This document shows positions 24,291-35,184 of a stretch of 64,000 bases of DNA, piece by piece; position 1 is the first letter of the stretch, and the number at the start of each line of letters is the position of its first letter. Below the pieces are notes generated by a model that did no database searches, was not told where the DNA came from, and saw only the letters and a list, made by a program, of their open reading frames with translations. The DNA is from Carnegiea gigantea (lineage: Eukaryota; Streptophyta; Magnoliopsida; Caryophyllales; Cactaceae), in the NCBI GenBank assembly GCA_029747015.1, contig JAKOGI010002467.1, forward strand, positions 1 to 64,000, given 5' to 3'. A program made the translations under genes and the position numbers.

Positions 24291-24726
24291 TAGACAATAC
24301 TACAGATCCAAAGACTAAGATGACCGTGAAAGAGGCAGAAAAATTTGAAAGTCCTACTTTAATGGCAAAAATTCAAAGGATAAAATCCAATCTCCAGGAC
24401 ATAAAAACTATTAGGTCTTGGATATCTACCTTTGCTAATCTTACAAAAGTCAATAAGAAAAATGCAATAAAAATTAATGAGAATGGTAAAATTACCATTA
24501 AACCATAATAGATAATACTATAGATCCAAAGACTAAAGTAACCATGATAGAGGCAGAAAAATTTGAAAGTCCTACTCAAATGCAAAAAATTCAAAGGTTA
24601 AAATCCAATCAACAAGAGATAGAAATCGATAGGTCTTAGATATCTAACTTTGTTAATCCCATAAAAACCAAAAAGGAAAATGCAATAAAAATTGATGATG
24701 ATGGTAAAATTACCATTAAATCCAAT
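24291..24726 (+). repeat. 218 bp tandem duplication inside the pararetrovirus
   Basis: Two head-to-tail units, 24291-24508 and 24509-24726. Each starts TAGAYAATACTAYAGATCC and ends AAAATTACCATTAAA-C. They differ at many positions (for example AAGATGACCGTG against AAAGTAACCATG), so the duplication is old. Unit one is open for 62 codons; unit two has a stop. The encoded segment lies between the coat zinc finger and the protease. Confidence 0.9.
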
Positions 24727-24999
24727 TATTAAAAAGTATGAGTGCAGGATCAGCATGGGGAAAAAGTTTGCCAACTACTAAAGAAGAGCTTAAATAAGAC
24801 GATACAACTAGTATGTCTAGTAAAATGAGTAGAATAAGTTTTGAATGCATAAGACACAATCTAGACAGAAACATGAGTCTAGAATAAAAAAAGTTAATTG
24901 GTACAAAACAAGAACTATTAATGAGCCAATTTATGAAGATGAATTACTTACAAACATGACTATGGAGATATGCTATAAAGTTACCAACACAAATCTAAA

Positions 25000-25560
25000 T
25001 AGCATCTATATCCTAATAAATTTATGTTTTGAGGGATATAATAAATATAAATTGTGTGCTTACATAAATGGTGGTTCTTCTGCCTGTTTTGAAAAAAGCC
25101 AAGAATCCTTAGCAAATAAAGATAGCTTACAATGGCATGATGAGCCACAATGAGGCCATAGAAGGGTTATCAATGCAAATACGAGGAGACTAATGTATTA
25201 TACCATTCCTATGGGCTACTGATCAACCCTCTCATGATATGATTATTAGAAGTAATTTTCAAAGACTATATTCGTCATGCACATAGACCATAAACCAAAT
25301 AATACTTATAAGAACTGGTCACTCAATCCCTACTGATAAGTTAAATAAAGCTTACGCTCATCAGAAGATTGAATTTATGTGCAACCAGCGTGGTGAAGAG
25401 GTAATACCTGCATAACGTCAAATAACACTAACAATGTCACTATTGAGTTAAATATTAAATAGAACATTGTTGAACAACAGGAGCAATTATACAAAGAACT
25501 CTACTCCGATAACCCTCTAAAATTTTCGGAGAAGATAAAACATTTGCAAAGATTACTTTG
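25000..25560 (+). pseudogene. Pararetroviral aspartic protease relic
   Basis: At about 25050-25080 the frame reads LCAYINGGSSACF. A hydrophobic run followed by D-S/T-G is the active-site pattern of retroviral proteases, and here the Asp position is Asn and the box reads NGG. The catalytic Asp appears lost. Downstream (25150-25390) the rest of the domain can be followed across frameshifts and stops. Confidence 0.6.
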
Positions 25561-25589
25561 TTAAATCCCAATACTATTATTCAAGTCAA

Positions 25590-26460
25590 ATAAATGGTGG
25601 ATACATACTATGATATCCAAGAATTTGATAAACAAATCAAAGAACTTCGGGATAAAGGATTAACCAGGAATAGCAATAGTCCTCACACGAGTTCCACTTT
25701 TATAGTAAAAATTCATGCTGAAGAAAAAAGAGGAAAAGCAAGAACGGTAATCAATTCCAAACGTTTAATGATAACACTGTCATTGATTGTTATCATATTC
25801 CTCGCAAAACAGCCCTTTTTAATAGAATTCAGGAAGCCTCTTGGTTCTCAAAAATGGATTGCAGAAGTGTATACTGGCAAATAAAAATAGATGAAGAAAG
25901 TATTTCTTTAACAACTTTTAGTGCCCCCTCAAGGATATTATAAATAGATAGTAATGTCAATTGGTCTAAAAATGCACCTCAAATATTCTAAAGAAGAATA
26001 GATAACATCTTCAAAGATCTTAATCATTGTTATCTAGTTTACAACGATGATATGCTTGTCTTTCCAAGACTATAGAACATCATAAGGATTATGCCTTATC
26101 TGCCACCTAAAGATGCATTGATCATGGTATTAGCCTGGGTAAGAACAAGTACATTTATGCTGAATAAGAAATCGAGTTTTTAGGTCTAGAAATAAAAGTT
26201 GGACAATTCATCTTACAAAAGCATATTCTAGAAAAAAAAATAGAAAATTTTCTTAAAAAGATTGAAGATAGGAAGCAATTAAAAAGGCATCTTGGACGTC
26301 TTACTTATGCTTCAGATTTCATTAAAGATTTAAGAAAACCATTACAACAGAAATTCAAGAAGGAAGTAAGTTGGACGTGGACCCCTAGTGATTCAAATAT
26401 TGTTCAATACTTTAAAGAGATATGTAAAAATCTTTCGGTTCTTAATTGGCCTAATAAAGG
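25590..26460 (+). pseudogene. Pararetroviral reverse transcriptase relic
   Basis: The open start at 25594-25884 (FDKQIKELRDKGLTRNSNSP) matches the N-terminal RT block, in which a residue stretch ending in a Ser-Pro precedes the fingers. Frames then change. At about 26038-26060 the catalytic box reads YNDDMLV, with Asn where the family has Val or Ile; the two Asp remain. The thumb and connection can be followed to about 26460. Several stops and frameshifts are visible. Confidence 0.75.
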
Positions 26461-26467
26461 AGATGAT

Positions 26468-26860
26468 TTGATTCTTCAGATAGATGTTAGCAATGGGCAC
26501 TGGAATGCAGTACTCAAAATCAAAGAAGGAGAAAAACACTGCAAATATTCTAGTAAAAGTTTTAATAAAGTAGAATATAAGTACCCCATGATGAAAAAAG
26601 AAGTCCTTATAGTTATAAGGAGAATCGAAAAGTTCTTAGTCTTTTTAACCCCAAAACTTTTTTTTATTCGAATTGATTACAAAGGAATATTTGGTTTTGT
26701 GAAAAAAAATTTATCAAATATGCAAGTGCTAGGCCGACTTATGTGTTGGTAATTATGGTTAACCAGTTTTCTTTCTTTATCGAGCATATATAGGGGTTGA
26801 AGAATTTTCTCACAGATAGTTTGACTTGTACACTTGTCAATTGTGATCATCAGAACAGAA
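26468..26860 (+). pseudogene. Pararetroviral RNase H relic
   Basis: Open from 26468 to 26752. The segment DVSNGHWNAVLKIKEGEKHC holds the first catalytic Asp of RNase H, then YSSKSFNKVEYKYPMMKKEV with the catalytic Glu, then FFIRIDYKGIFGF with the third Asp position. It follows the RT directly, as in the Caulimoviridae polyprotein. The C-terminal part continues past a stop to about 26860. Confidence 0.7.
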
Positions 26861-27079
26861 CTCCTACTAGAAAAAGAGAAAATTGAAAATGAAATGCCAT
26901 TACTGCTAGAACAGGTTTCTTCTTATAGTAAAATCCTTATAGTTATTTTGAAATTCCATACAAAAAGTAGATCACGCTTTGGTATATTATCTTCTACCTA
27001 TGTAATAACATAGGGATTGAATCTTTTAGAGTTACAAATAAATTTCCTAAGGTGTCCTTATCATAATTATTCTTATGAT

Positions 27080-27846
27080 ATTTAGAAATCATGGAGTATT
27101 ATGATATTCTTTCCTAATAGATCTGGAGACGGTGGTATTAGATTCCCAACAAATTCAATATCTCCAGATGACCCCATCACAAAAGCCTAGGAATATGGAA
27201 TAGTAGCTTACTCATGGAAATTCCAGATCCAAAGTTCTCATCCTTCTCAAGACTAACTAAGTTTTAGCAATGCATGTTTAAAAAGATCCATTGGAATCTC
27301 ACATCCCTGGATTGTCCAATAAAAATTCCATACATTAGAAGTTTATACGTCGATCTACATTGTGTAGTAATTAAGTATGAAAATGGACAAGCCAAATCAG
27401 TCTATTATCTTGTTCAATTAGTTGATTTAGATGATCCCAATGATCAACAATAGGAATGGCTTTTAGAACAACACAAAGTAATTAGTGATCCTGCTTTAAT
27501 AAGAACTATTAATTTTTATAATATTTATCATCAAATATGGTCATTAATTGAACAAGGAAGACTACTAGTACATTGTGGGAACATTACTTTCGTTTATCAT
27601 GATGATCTCAGCAAATATATGAAGGTGGAAGCAGCTACTTTAGAAGACATCTTTGAATATCTCTTTGATGTTGTAGTTGAAAAATTCTTATCAGACAAAG
27701 GAAAGAAATATCTTTATGAATTATTTTAAAGATGAGATTTAGATCATCTTCAACTTTATGAAGATTTTGATAATTATCTGGATAATTTTAGACTGGAAGA
27801 TATTATTGGAGAGAAAAGCATGCAGAATCTCAATATGGATGACTAA
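27080..27846 (+). pseudogene. Downstream pararetroviral ORF relic, function unknown
   Basis: Coding-like sequence lies between RNase H and the intergenic promoter. The clearest open part (about 27384-27729) is acidic and aromatic, with text such as SVYYLVQLVDLDDPNDQQ then a stop, and ends YLYELF at a stop near 27729. I do not recognise a domain. Position suggests the extra 3' ORF seen in some angiosperm endogenous caulimovirids. Confidence 0.4.
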
Positions 27847-28009
27847 TCTTGTCAGCATTAAATGCTCTGAAAAGTTATTCCCCATTATTGTATTCTTTTG
27901 TCAAGTGTTAAGTCAGTAAGATAATGTTACTTATTGTAGTCATGTGAGGGTAGCCGTAATTATGTGAAAATATCAGTGTATACTGTAGTCATTAGGGTAT
28001 CTTATGTAG

Positions 28010-28085
28010 TTTATTTTCTCTATAAAAAGAGATACTAAATGCTGAAAAGGGATATGATCATTTGAGCATACTTGAATAAAAGAGG
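28010..28085 (+). promoter_or_regulatory. Pararetroviral intergenic promoter with poly-A signal
   Basis: TATA box CTCTATAAAAAGAG at about 28018-28031 lies downstream of the last viral ORF. GAATAAAAG follows about 45 bp later (28075-28083). A TATA box with a short-distance AATAAA in the intergenic region is the arrangement of the pregenomic RNA promoter and terminator in caulimovirids. Confidence 0.6.
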
Positions 28086-28150
28086 AGTCGGATATCTCTA
28101 TTTCTCTATGAGTAAGCATCTCTGATGATCCTAACAGCTTAAGTCCCTTT

Positions 28151-30146
28151 TTAGTTTTCCCATTGTAATATTTCTACTTTCAAGCTTTCAATACAGAAGT
28201 TTCCCAATAGGGAACGTTATTCAATCGAACTTTATGTCTTCACTATTATAAATTCTTGATTAAAGTTACACTATTCTTAACAATATAAAACACTTGATTA
28301 GTAACTACGGTTTGAGGTAGGAAACGAAACAATCTAGGTTGTGCCTGATCTAAGGAAGGTTTTGGTTGATATTAGCAATCTCTGTAAACTGAAAGCTAGA
28401 AGAACGCCAAGTCCGATGCCGACTAAGTTCAATTAATGGTGAAAACTCTCTAATTAAGTTTTAATTATTTTTTCTAAGCATGGTGGGCCTACAATCATAG
28501 AAAATATAATATTTATGATATAAACAGTAGGATAAATAGTACTAATAAAGTCAGTGGAAGAAGCAAAAACCAAGAAATAGACCTTATTTCTTTAAATATC
28601 ATAGTAAAGCAAAAATTAGAGATCGTACCCTATTTTGGAGCCAAAATTGTAATTTCAAAAAGAGTTTGGCCCAAAAATAAAAATATTTGTCCTCCAAAAG
28701 ATTGTATCTCAAACAATTGTACTCCAAAAAATTATTATCTGAACCTAGGTAATTCCAAAAATATTTATCCCATTTCGTTGGATCAATTAAATATTTACCC
28801 ATATCATAGTGGACCCGAAACCTAATTTTTCCATCATTTTATGGTTCAAATTTATATTAACATCAATAGAATAACTTACTTGCCCAAAATCCCCACATGC
28901 CAACCCTAATTGCTACTAAATGCTCCGAAACGCTCCCAGTTACTAAAGGCTGCGAACTGCTAAGCACTAATTTCAATTGTGGAAACAAATAAGACCTTAA
29001 CTTTTATTACCTTCTCTACATAATTACAAACTAATCAAAAGGAAAGGATGAGATTAGGAAAATCATTTAGCCATCAAGTCATGCCTAGATGACTTAGGGA
29101 CTCTTCAATCAAAGATCTTGAGCCTTAATTTATTCCTTAAATGTACTGTTAGGAATTCTAAAATAAGATTTGGTATAGTTCTCTCATCCTTAGAACTTTT
29201 CTCTTAGGGTCACCCTAGGATCTGAATTCATGAAAGAAAGTTACGTCAAGGGTTGTATCTATAAACGAGCAGGAGGGCATGAAGTCTTTAAGGTTCTTCT
29301 ATATAAAGTTAGCTGCCACATAGAGCTTTTTAGAATTGACTAGTGCAAGTTGTAGAGTTCCTATAAAGCTCCTATTCTTTTCGTGAATATATATATGGTT
29401 TTTATTGCTACCTACTGCTTTCCACTCTTTCTCACTCTTTCCGTACCATTGCCACTTTTGAAAATAAATACTACTCCTTCCCATTTCCACTCACTTTTTT
29501 CCACTCTCTTTCCCTCTCACTCCATCCCACTACTTTCCATACTCTAATCCACTCTTTCCTTGTCCATTCCACTCCATCTCACTCTTTTCCACTCCATTCC
29601 CTTTTTTTCCACTCCTGCATACAACAAAACTTCTTTTACTAACTTCATTCTACTCTTTCCCACTATGGTCCATTCCTTTCATTCCACACCTACAATCACG
29701 AAAAGAATAGTTCCAAAATAGGTTGAAGAGTTGGGTCCAAATTAAGTTGAGTGGTTTTGAGCTTTGACTTAGCTAGCTGGATAATTTTTTTCAAATATGA
29801 CTTGTTTAGTTATAGCTTTCTTATTTAGGCTATGTAAAGAGATTTAAGAAGGGGAGGAAGATATGTATCTATTAAATTTCACCACCAAAGAAACATTATA
29901 GTAGAGAGGTACATACATAGCCGAGCAAATCAAGTTTCCCCATACTCAAGCTGTCAAGAAATGACAAACAACCTTAGCTTAGGAAAGAGGGAACTCCTCC
30001 ACCATCTAGATTACTAATTTGTATATAATATTTTCATAACCTGTACATATGATATTCACCATAATATCTTCAATAATATGTTATGAATGATTCCTTTTTA
30101 ACTGAGTTATTGAGCCTAACTTTAACAACACCAACTTTATATCAAA
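28151..30146. other. Intergenic, AT-rich, with pyrimidine-rich tract
   Basis: No gene supported. Between about 29417 and 29690 the plus strand carries more than a dozen CCACTC/TTCCACTCTTTCC words, a low-complexity CT-rich tract. The rest is unassigned. Confidence 0.5.
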
Positions 30147-30908
30147 CTAGTATAGACCCGTGCTTTGCACAGTAATTTATAAAATAGATAACAAGTTGTT
30201 TAGCAAAAACACATAGTTGCTATTATTATTTAAAAAATAAGGGACAAATAAGTTGCTTAGTAAGTCATATCATTATAAGTAGAAATAAATTCTCACTATA
30301 AAAATTTAATAAGCTTAGTTACTATAGTTAGAAGTTTTTAGTGTTATATTATTTATATACCTTTTTATCTTTTTCTTTTAGGGAATTTTTATCGTTAAAA
30401 ATAGATCTATTGTAGTCATAATTTCATTCAAGCTATCTCAATATGTAGTTATGCTACATCAAAAATAGCCATCCATGATGTGCTTATGCTCCTCGTTTTG
30501 AAATCATGAAGCTAGATGGCCTTTAGTTGGAAAATATGTCATTAAATTCTTCTTTAGATAACATATCTCTCCAAGTTTAGTGTTCTACTTAATTCATGAG
30601 TTGTAACATAAATGAGTTGTTGTAGATTTAGGATGATGGATTCATTGATTTTACGTGATTTGAATTGTGCAAAATTTTTTTTTGAGAAAAGGGGGACTGT
30701 GAAAATAGTGGATGGATTTAAAAAAGTAATAAAAAGTATCATATATAGTAGTCGGGTCTATTAATCTGAAACTATCTAATAATTTATATGAGTTGTCCCC
30801 TTTCAAAAGAAAAGAGAATGCGTTAGCAGAAAGACGCATATATATGTAGTGAGATCGATATTCTAGTTAAATCAAGGAACATAATTAGTTGCAGCATATT
30901 ACCCATGG

Positions 30909-31091
30909 AGTTCTGACAATACATTTAGTTAATCCATAATTTAAAAAAATTCAAAAATAGTATTTTCAAATTTGATCATCCAATTAGTTAACCTAAATGG
31001 AGTTCTGACAATCTATTTAGTTAATCCATAATTTAAAAAATTCAAAAATAGTATTTTCAAATTTGATCATCCAATTAGTTAACCTAAATGG
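30909..31091. repeat. 92 bp tandem duplication in Helitron
   Basis: Units 30909-31000 and 31001-31091, each starting AGTTCTGACAAT and ending AACCTAAATGG. They are nearly identical (one A fewer in the second, and ACATTTAG against CTATTTAG), so this is a recent event. Confidence 0.95.
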
Positions 31092-32092
31092 GGTTATTTT
31101 ATTTCTTGAAATCAGAAGGACCCATCAAAATCTCAATTAACACATGATTTTCAAATAAAAAAACCCAAGAAATTAAAATTTTCTATGCCCTTACCTTATG
31201 ATTTGTATCTAAGTTAACTATATGACATGATTAGTGATTTTGAACATTTGTCATGATTTATTGAAAGAACCTAGAAATAGTATTTAAGAATGCATTACAG
31301 TATTTAACTAAACAATAGAAACTATTAAAACTATTACATTAATTCAAGCATCTATTACAGTATCAAATGTATGTCATGATTAAAAATATATAGAAATAGT
31401 ATGCAATCATGTATCATAATTTCTAAATAAACAATGGAAATCAAGCATGCATTATAGTTTCTAACTGAACAATGAAAACAGAAAATTAATTGATTCAAAC
31501 ATGCATGTAGTATTAAACGTTTCCGATGATTTTAAAGAAAAAATTGAAAAATTACAATTTTTAATGTCGGTGGCATATTTTGAAGGTGAATTCAATAAGT
31601 TAAACTTGTTCTAAAGACTTTGTAAATTAGGATCAACTTTTTAATATTAAACTCATCCCATATGTCACTTATGCAATTTGATCTTACTGCTAGGGTTCCT
31701 AACCCCGTGAAATCCCCCCAACACCGCCTCCATATTATTCTAAACCCCAACTTGACCACCTCACTCAATTTCCAAAATATCAAAACTTTTGAAGATATGA
31801 AGGACTACATACACTTATATCTATGTATATAAAAAAGAAAATCAAATTTTGTGGTTTCTTTTATATATCTTAATACTAACGTTTGTAAATTACAAAAATC
31901 ATATTATAATTTGTAGTATAGAAATTTGAAATTGTTTAATTAATGATAAATAAGTCACTCAATGATTTAGAGACATGTGAAATAGTTTGCATTGTTGTTT
32001 CCATTAAAAATGTGCAAACACCAAGTAAGAGATAAATAAAACCACATAAATAAAACATGAAAGAACCTAAATGCAATTAAGTTACTAATACA

Positions 32093-32118
32093 ATATAATA
32101 TAATATAATATAATATAA
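32093..32118. repeat. (ATATA)n short pentanucleotide repeat
   Basis: About five units of AATAT. Confidence 0.9.
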
Positions 32119-32604
32119 GCAAAAAAATTTTAACCTAAGTTATAAATTGGACGCAAATAATTAAGAATATAAATGAATTAAACCAAACACCAGCACTATT
32201 AACCAAGCCTGACAAAAACTACACCTAACAGAGTGAGATTATGAATCATAGCAAGAGATCAATGATGGTGTTAATTAGTGAAAGATTAAATATCGAGAAA
32301 AGAAAATTAAGGCACATATAGGAGGGAATTACAACAAAAAGCACAAAAATTTCAATCAAATACAATTAAGAATTTTGAAACTACCAATTACAAAAAGAGG
32401 AGGTCACTTGCAAACTAATTAAGACATTAATACAAATAAATATATAAGAAAGGGAACGATAATTTATTATATATCTGGAAGTGAGGTAAAAAAGATCACT
32501 TTGATACACATGAACAATGTGCAAGGCGGCATAATTGTTTTCAACTATGAGAAATATTCTAATGTATAATTTTATAGGAGTAGGAACTATTTGACTATTT
32601 ATAC

Positions 32605-33210
32605 GAATATTGAATATTCAAGAATGATATATTTTTTTATATCGAAATTCCATAGTTATTAGTTACTAATTACTTCATAATTCATTACTCCATAATTCTT
32701 TCTTTCAGGGGGGAAAAAAGTCACTCCATAATCTTTATTTCCATCATTACGGAATTATACTTCCTGAGATTATACTTTCCTAGGAAATTTCCTTAGTTGT
32801 TAATGATTTTTTTCCACCATTACGGAATTATACTTCTTGAAATAGGATCATTTTCGTCGTTGTTAATGATTTTTTTTCCTATATTGCTACGTGACAAATT
32901 TTAAAATTATAAATTAATTTTTTCTACAGTCTAGTGGTTGTGATAGAGAGGGACAATGAATTCAAAAGGTTTAAGAATGATATTTTTTTATAATTTTGAT
33001 AGTCACTAATTACTCCATAATTCTTTCCTTTTAGAAAAAAAATACTCCATAATCTGTATTTCCACAATTATGGAATTATATTTCATGAGATAATACTTTC
33101 TTACGATTATTTCCTTATTGCTATGTGAGAGATTTGAAAATTAAAAATTAATTATTTTCAATAGTCCGATGGTTGTGATGAGGAGAGAGAATGAATCGAA
33201 GGGTTCAAAA
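32605..33210. repeat. Diverged direct duplication in Helitron
   Basis: Shared ordered words: AAGAATGATAT, ACTAATTAC-TCATAATTC, CTCCATAATC-GTATTTCCA, GGAATTATA-TTC, and a ...GGTTGTGATRR-GAGAG end. Copies span about 32618-32960 and 32970-33210. The first copy also contains an inner repeat (ATTACGGAATTATACTTC at about 32737 and 32818). Confidence 0.7.
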
Positions 33211-33278
33211 TCTCTAATTACTGAGAATGCAAGAAAATGCCACATCATTACAATATTGCTTTTATTATATAGTATAGA

Positions 33279-33854
33279 TTAGAGAGGTACAGAGAAATTT
33301 GATATAATCAAAATGGAAAATAGGTATTAATCTTTGCACATGTTTTGCAGTCTGCTTATATATGCATTTTTTTCAATCGTTTATTCGATTTGCATCCTAC
33401 AAAGAGCTTATGCAGTCAAACTCAATTATATTTTTCACCGTGAAATTGTGTGAAATAAGAAGTGAAAATCACTGCTACAAATCGAATCCTCTCGATTAGG
33501 GTCCATTTAGGACCTACAGGGTCTCTTGGCATTTTGTGGGTATTTATTAATAAGCAAGGATCTTTGATTAAGGAATTACTTAATCATAAGCTTTAATTTT
33601 GAATATTCGATAATATTTCAAAATTTTATTGATTATCAACAAATAATTTGAAAAAGAAGCGCCTTTCAGGTGTGCTTCAAACGTCAAAATATGTTATGAA
33701 TCAGAATCAGATGATGCATTATAATTAGTGGTAGTTGTTTAGTGAGTGTGTCTCGATCGATGAACAGCAACAATGAAGATCATATACGTAGAAAGATATC
33801 ACGTGTTTTCAACTAGGGTGTCAGATAAAAGGCAACCTAAAAAGAGATTGCCTG
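33279..33854. other. Intergenic, no gene seen
   Basis: AT-rich sequence between the Helitron and the inverted-repeat element. Nothing recognisable. Confidence 0.5.
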
Positions 33855-33930
33855 GTGTCACAAGGCCATTACCTTCTCCTATAAAAGCCAATCTAATGGG
33901 GTATGCAGTACCACCGGTTATAAGCACAGG

Positions 33931-35184
33931 TGATGTAATCCTTAGAGAATCACAAGAATTAGGTGAAGAACACTTATGAAAACAAGAGAAGGGATGTGTG
34001 TTTCTCAAGTTTAGATTAAGTGTTTAGGTTTGTTTGTGATGGAACTAAGTTAACTGATTAGGAATCCACCTAATCCTTAACTTAGGGTCCTTATCTTTGA
34101 CTAGGAATCCACCTAATCAAAGATTAAGAGTTCCAAGATCACCACCTTAAGTGACCAACTTAAGGATAAGCAAGGAAAGGATGAAAGATTAAGACTTCAA
34201 GTCTTGAACTTAACACAAGTTTTTGTATTCAAAGTTGAGTGTTCTCAAAAAGAAGGCTACAAGGCCATTAAATAGGCAAGGATGGCCGGTCATAAGAGGT
34301 TTCCTCCCTAGGAGGGTAACCTTCTATGCTAAGTAAAATAGCTTACATCCGGTTCTAATATAATCCTAAATAACCGGTGTAATACCTTGACAAAACAACT
34401 GAATACTAACTTTACTAGCTAATTAATCAAGAATACAAGCTTTCCTTTTGCTGAAGGAAGTCCATTTCGGCGCCCACCATAGGGAGAAGGGAAAAATCTG
34501 AAGTTAACATGTGTCCTTGAAGTGGTCAAATCCAATTTTGCCTTGTGTTCTTCTCCCATTGGTTCACATGCTTCACATTCATTGGACCACCATGGAGTAC
34601 GTGTGTAGGCTTATGATTGGACCCAAGATGTTGTTTTGAGGCTAAGAAAACCCTCTTTGCTAGGTAAAACCAGCCGGCTAAGCAAGGGATATGATTGGAC
34701 CAAAATAAAGGTCCATTCATACAGTGACACTCAACTGCTTGTCGTGGTCCAATCAGGGCGATTTTTACCTTGTTAGAAAGCTGCTGAAGACTAGTTTAAT
34801 CTCCAATTTGAATCATCTCATTTGGACTTCTGTAGCTCCCGTGATTAGCAAAACATTGAAGGTATATCACTGCAGGACAAAATCTGGACAGCCCGTGAAG
34901 ATGCTTGAATTTCGTGGACCAAATGAACTCCAATTAACTTGAAACCACTTGGAATTGAAAGCTGAAATCTAGCTCTTAAAGCGCAGCAAAAAATTGGACT
35001 TTTAAAACATATTTAAGCCTCTATAATTAAGTAAACAATACCGGGCTTAACATCGGATGATGTCCCGGGTAAAGCAAAATGATCTTACCTTGCCAAATGA
35101 CTTTGGATCAAAGATTGGACTGATTTTCTGGGATCATTTGGGACCTCATGGACTAGATGATTAATCGTGGATGGTCCTTCATCA
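33931..35184 (-). repeat. 3' LTR of gypsy element
   Basis: Minus strand TGATGAAGGACC to GGATTACATCA, 1254 bp. The last ~100 bp of the pol frame (to 35085) lies inside it. Confidence 0.95.

Larger units (their letters stand above)
21900..28150 (+). mobile_element. Endogenous pararetrovirus (Caulimoviridae) relic
   Basis: On the plus strand, in order: a movement-protein-region fragment, coat-protein part with zinc finger, aspartic protease, reverse transcriptase, RNase H, one further ORF, then a TATA-containing intergenic promoter. There is no integrase and no LTR. Protease-RT-RNase H without integrase, together with a coat-type zinc finger, is the Caulimoviridae plan. Stops and frameshifts are dense throughout and a 218 bp tandem duplication lies inside, so it is an old, defective copy. 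Genus is not decided. The extra ORF after RNase H suggests a relative of florendoviruses (inference). The outer limits are approximate. Confidence 0.75.
30147..33278 (-). mobile_element. Non-autonomous Helitron, 3132 bp
   Basis: Read on the minus strand, the 5' end is TCTATACTATATAATAAAAG (from 33278). The 3' end is GTGCAAAGCACGGGTCTATACTAG, split here as GTGC-AAA-GCAC hairpin, GGG, then TCTATACTAG ending at 30147. A 6 bp stem with AAA loop lies about 11 nt before the CTAG terminus. The base before the 5' TC is A and the base after CTAG is T, the Helitron A/T target. There is no terminal inverted repeat and no target duplication. No Rep/helicase coding sequence is seen, so it depends on another element. 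It holds two internal tandem duplications and no recognisable captured gene. Confidence 0.85.

Noticed and set aside
30554..30839. Small minus-strand frames of about 62 codons
   Set aside because: Chance frames inside the Helitron, no conserved motif.
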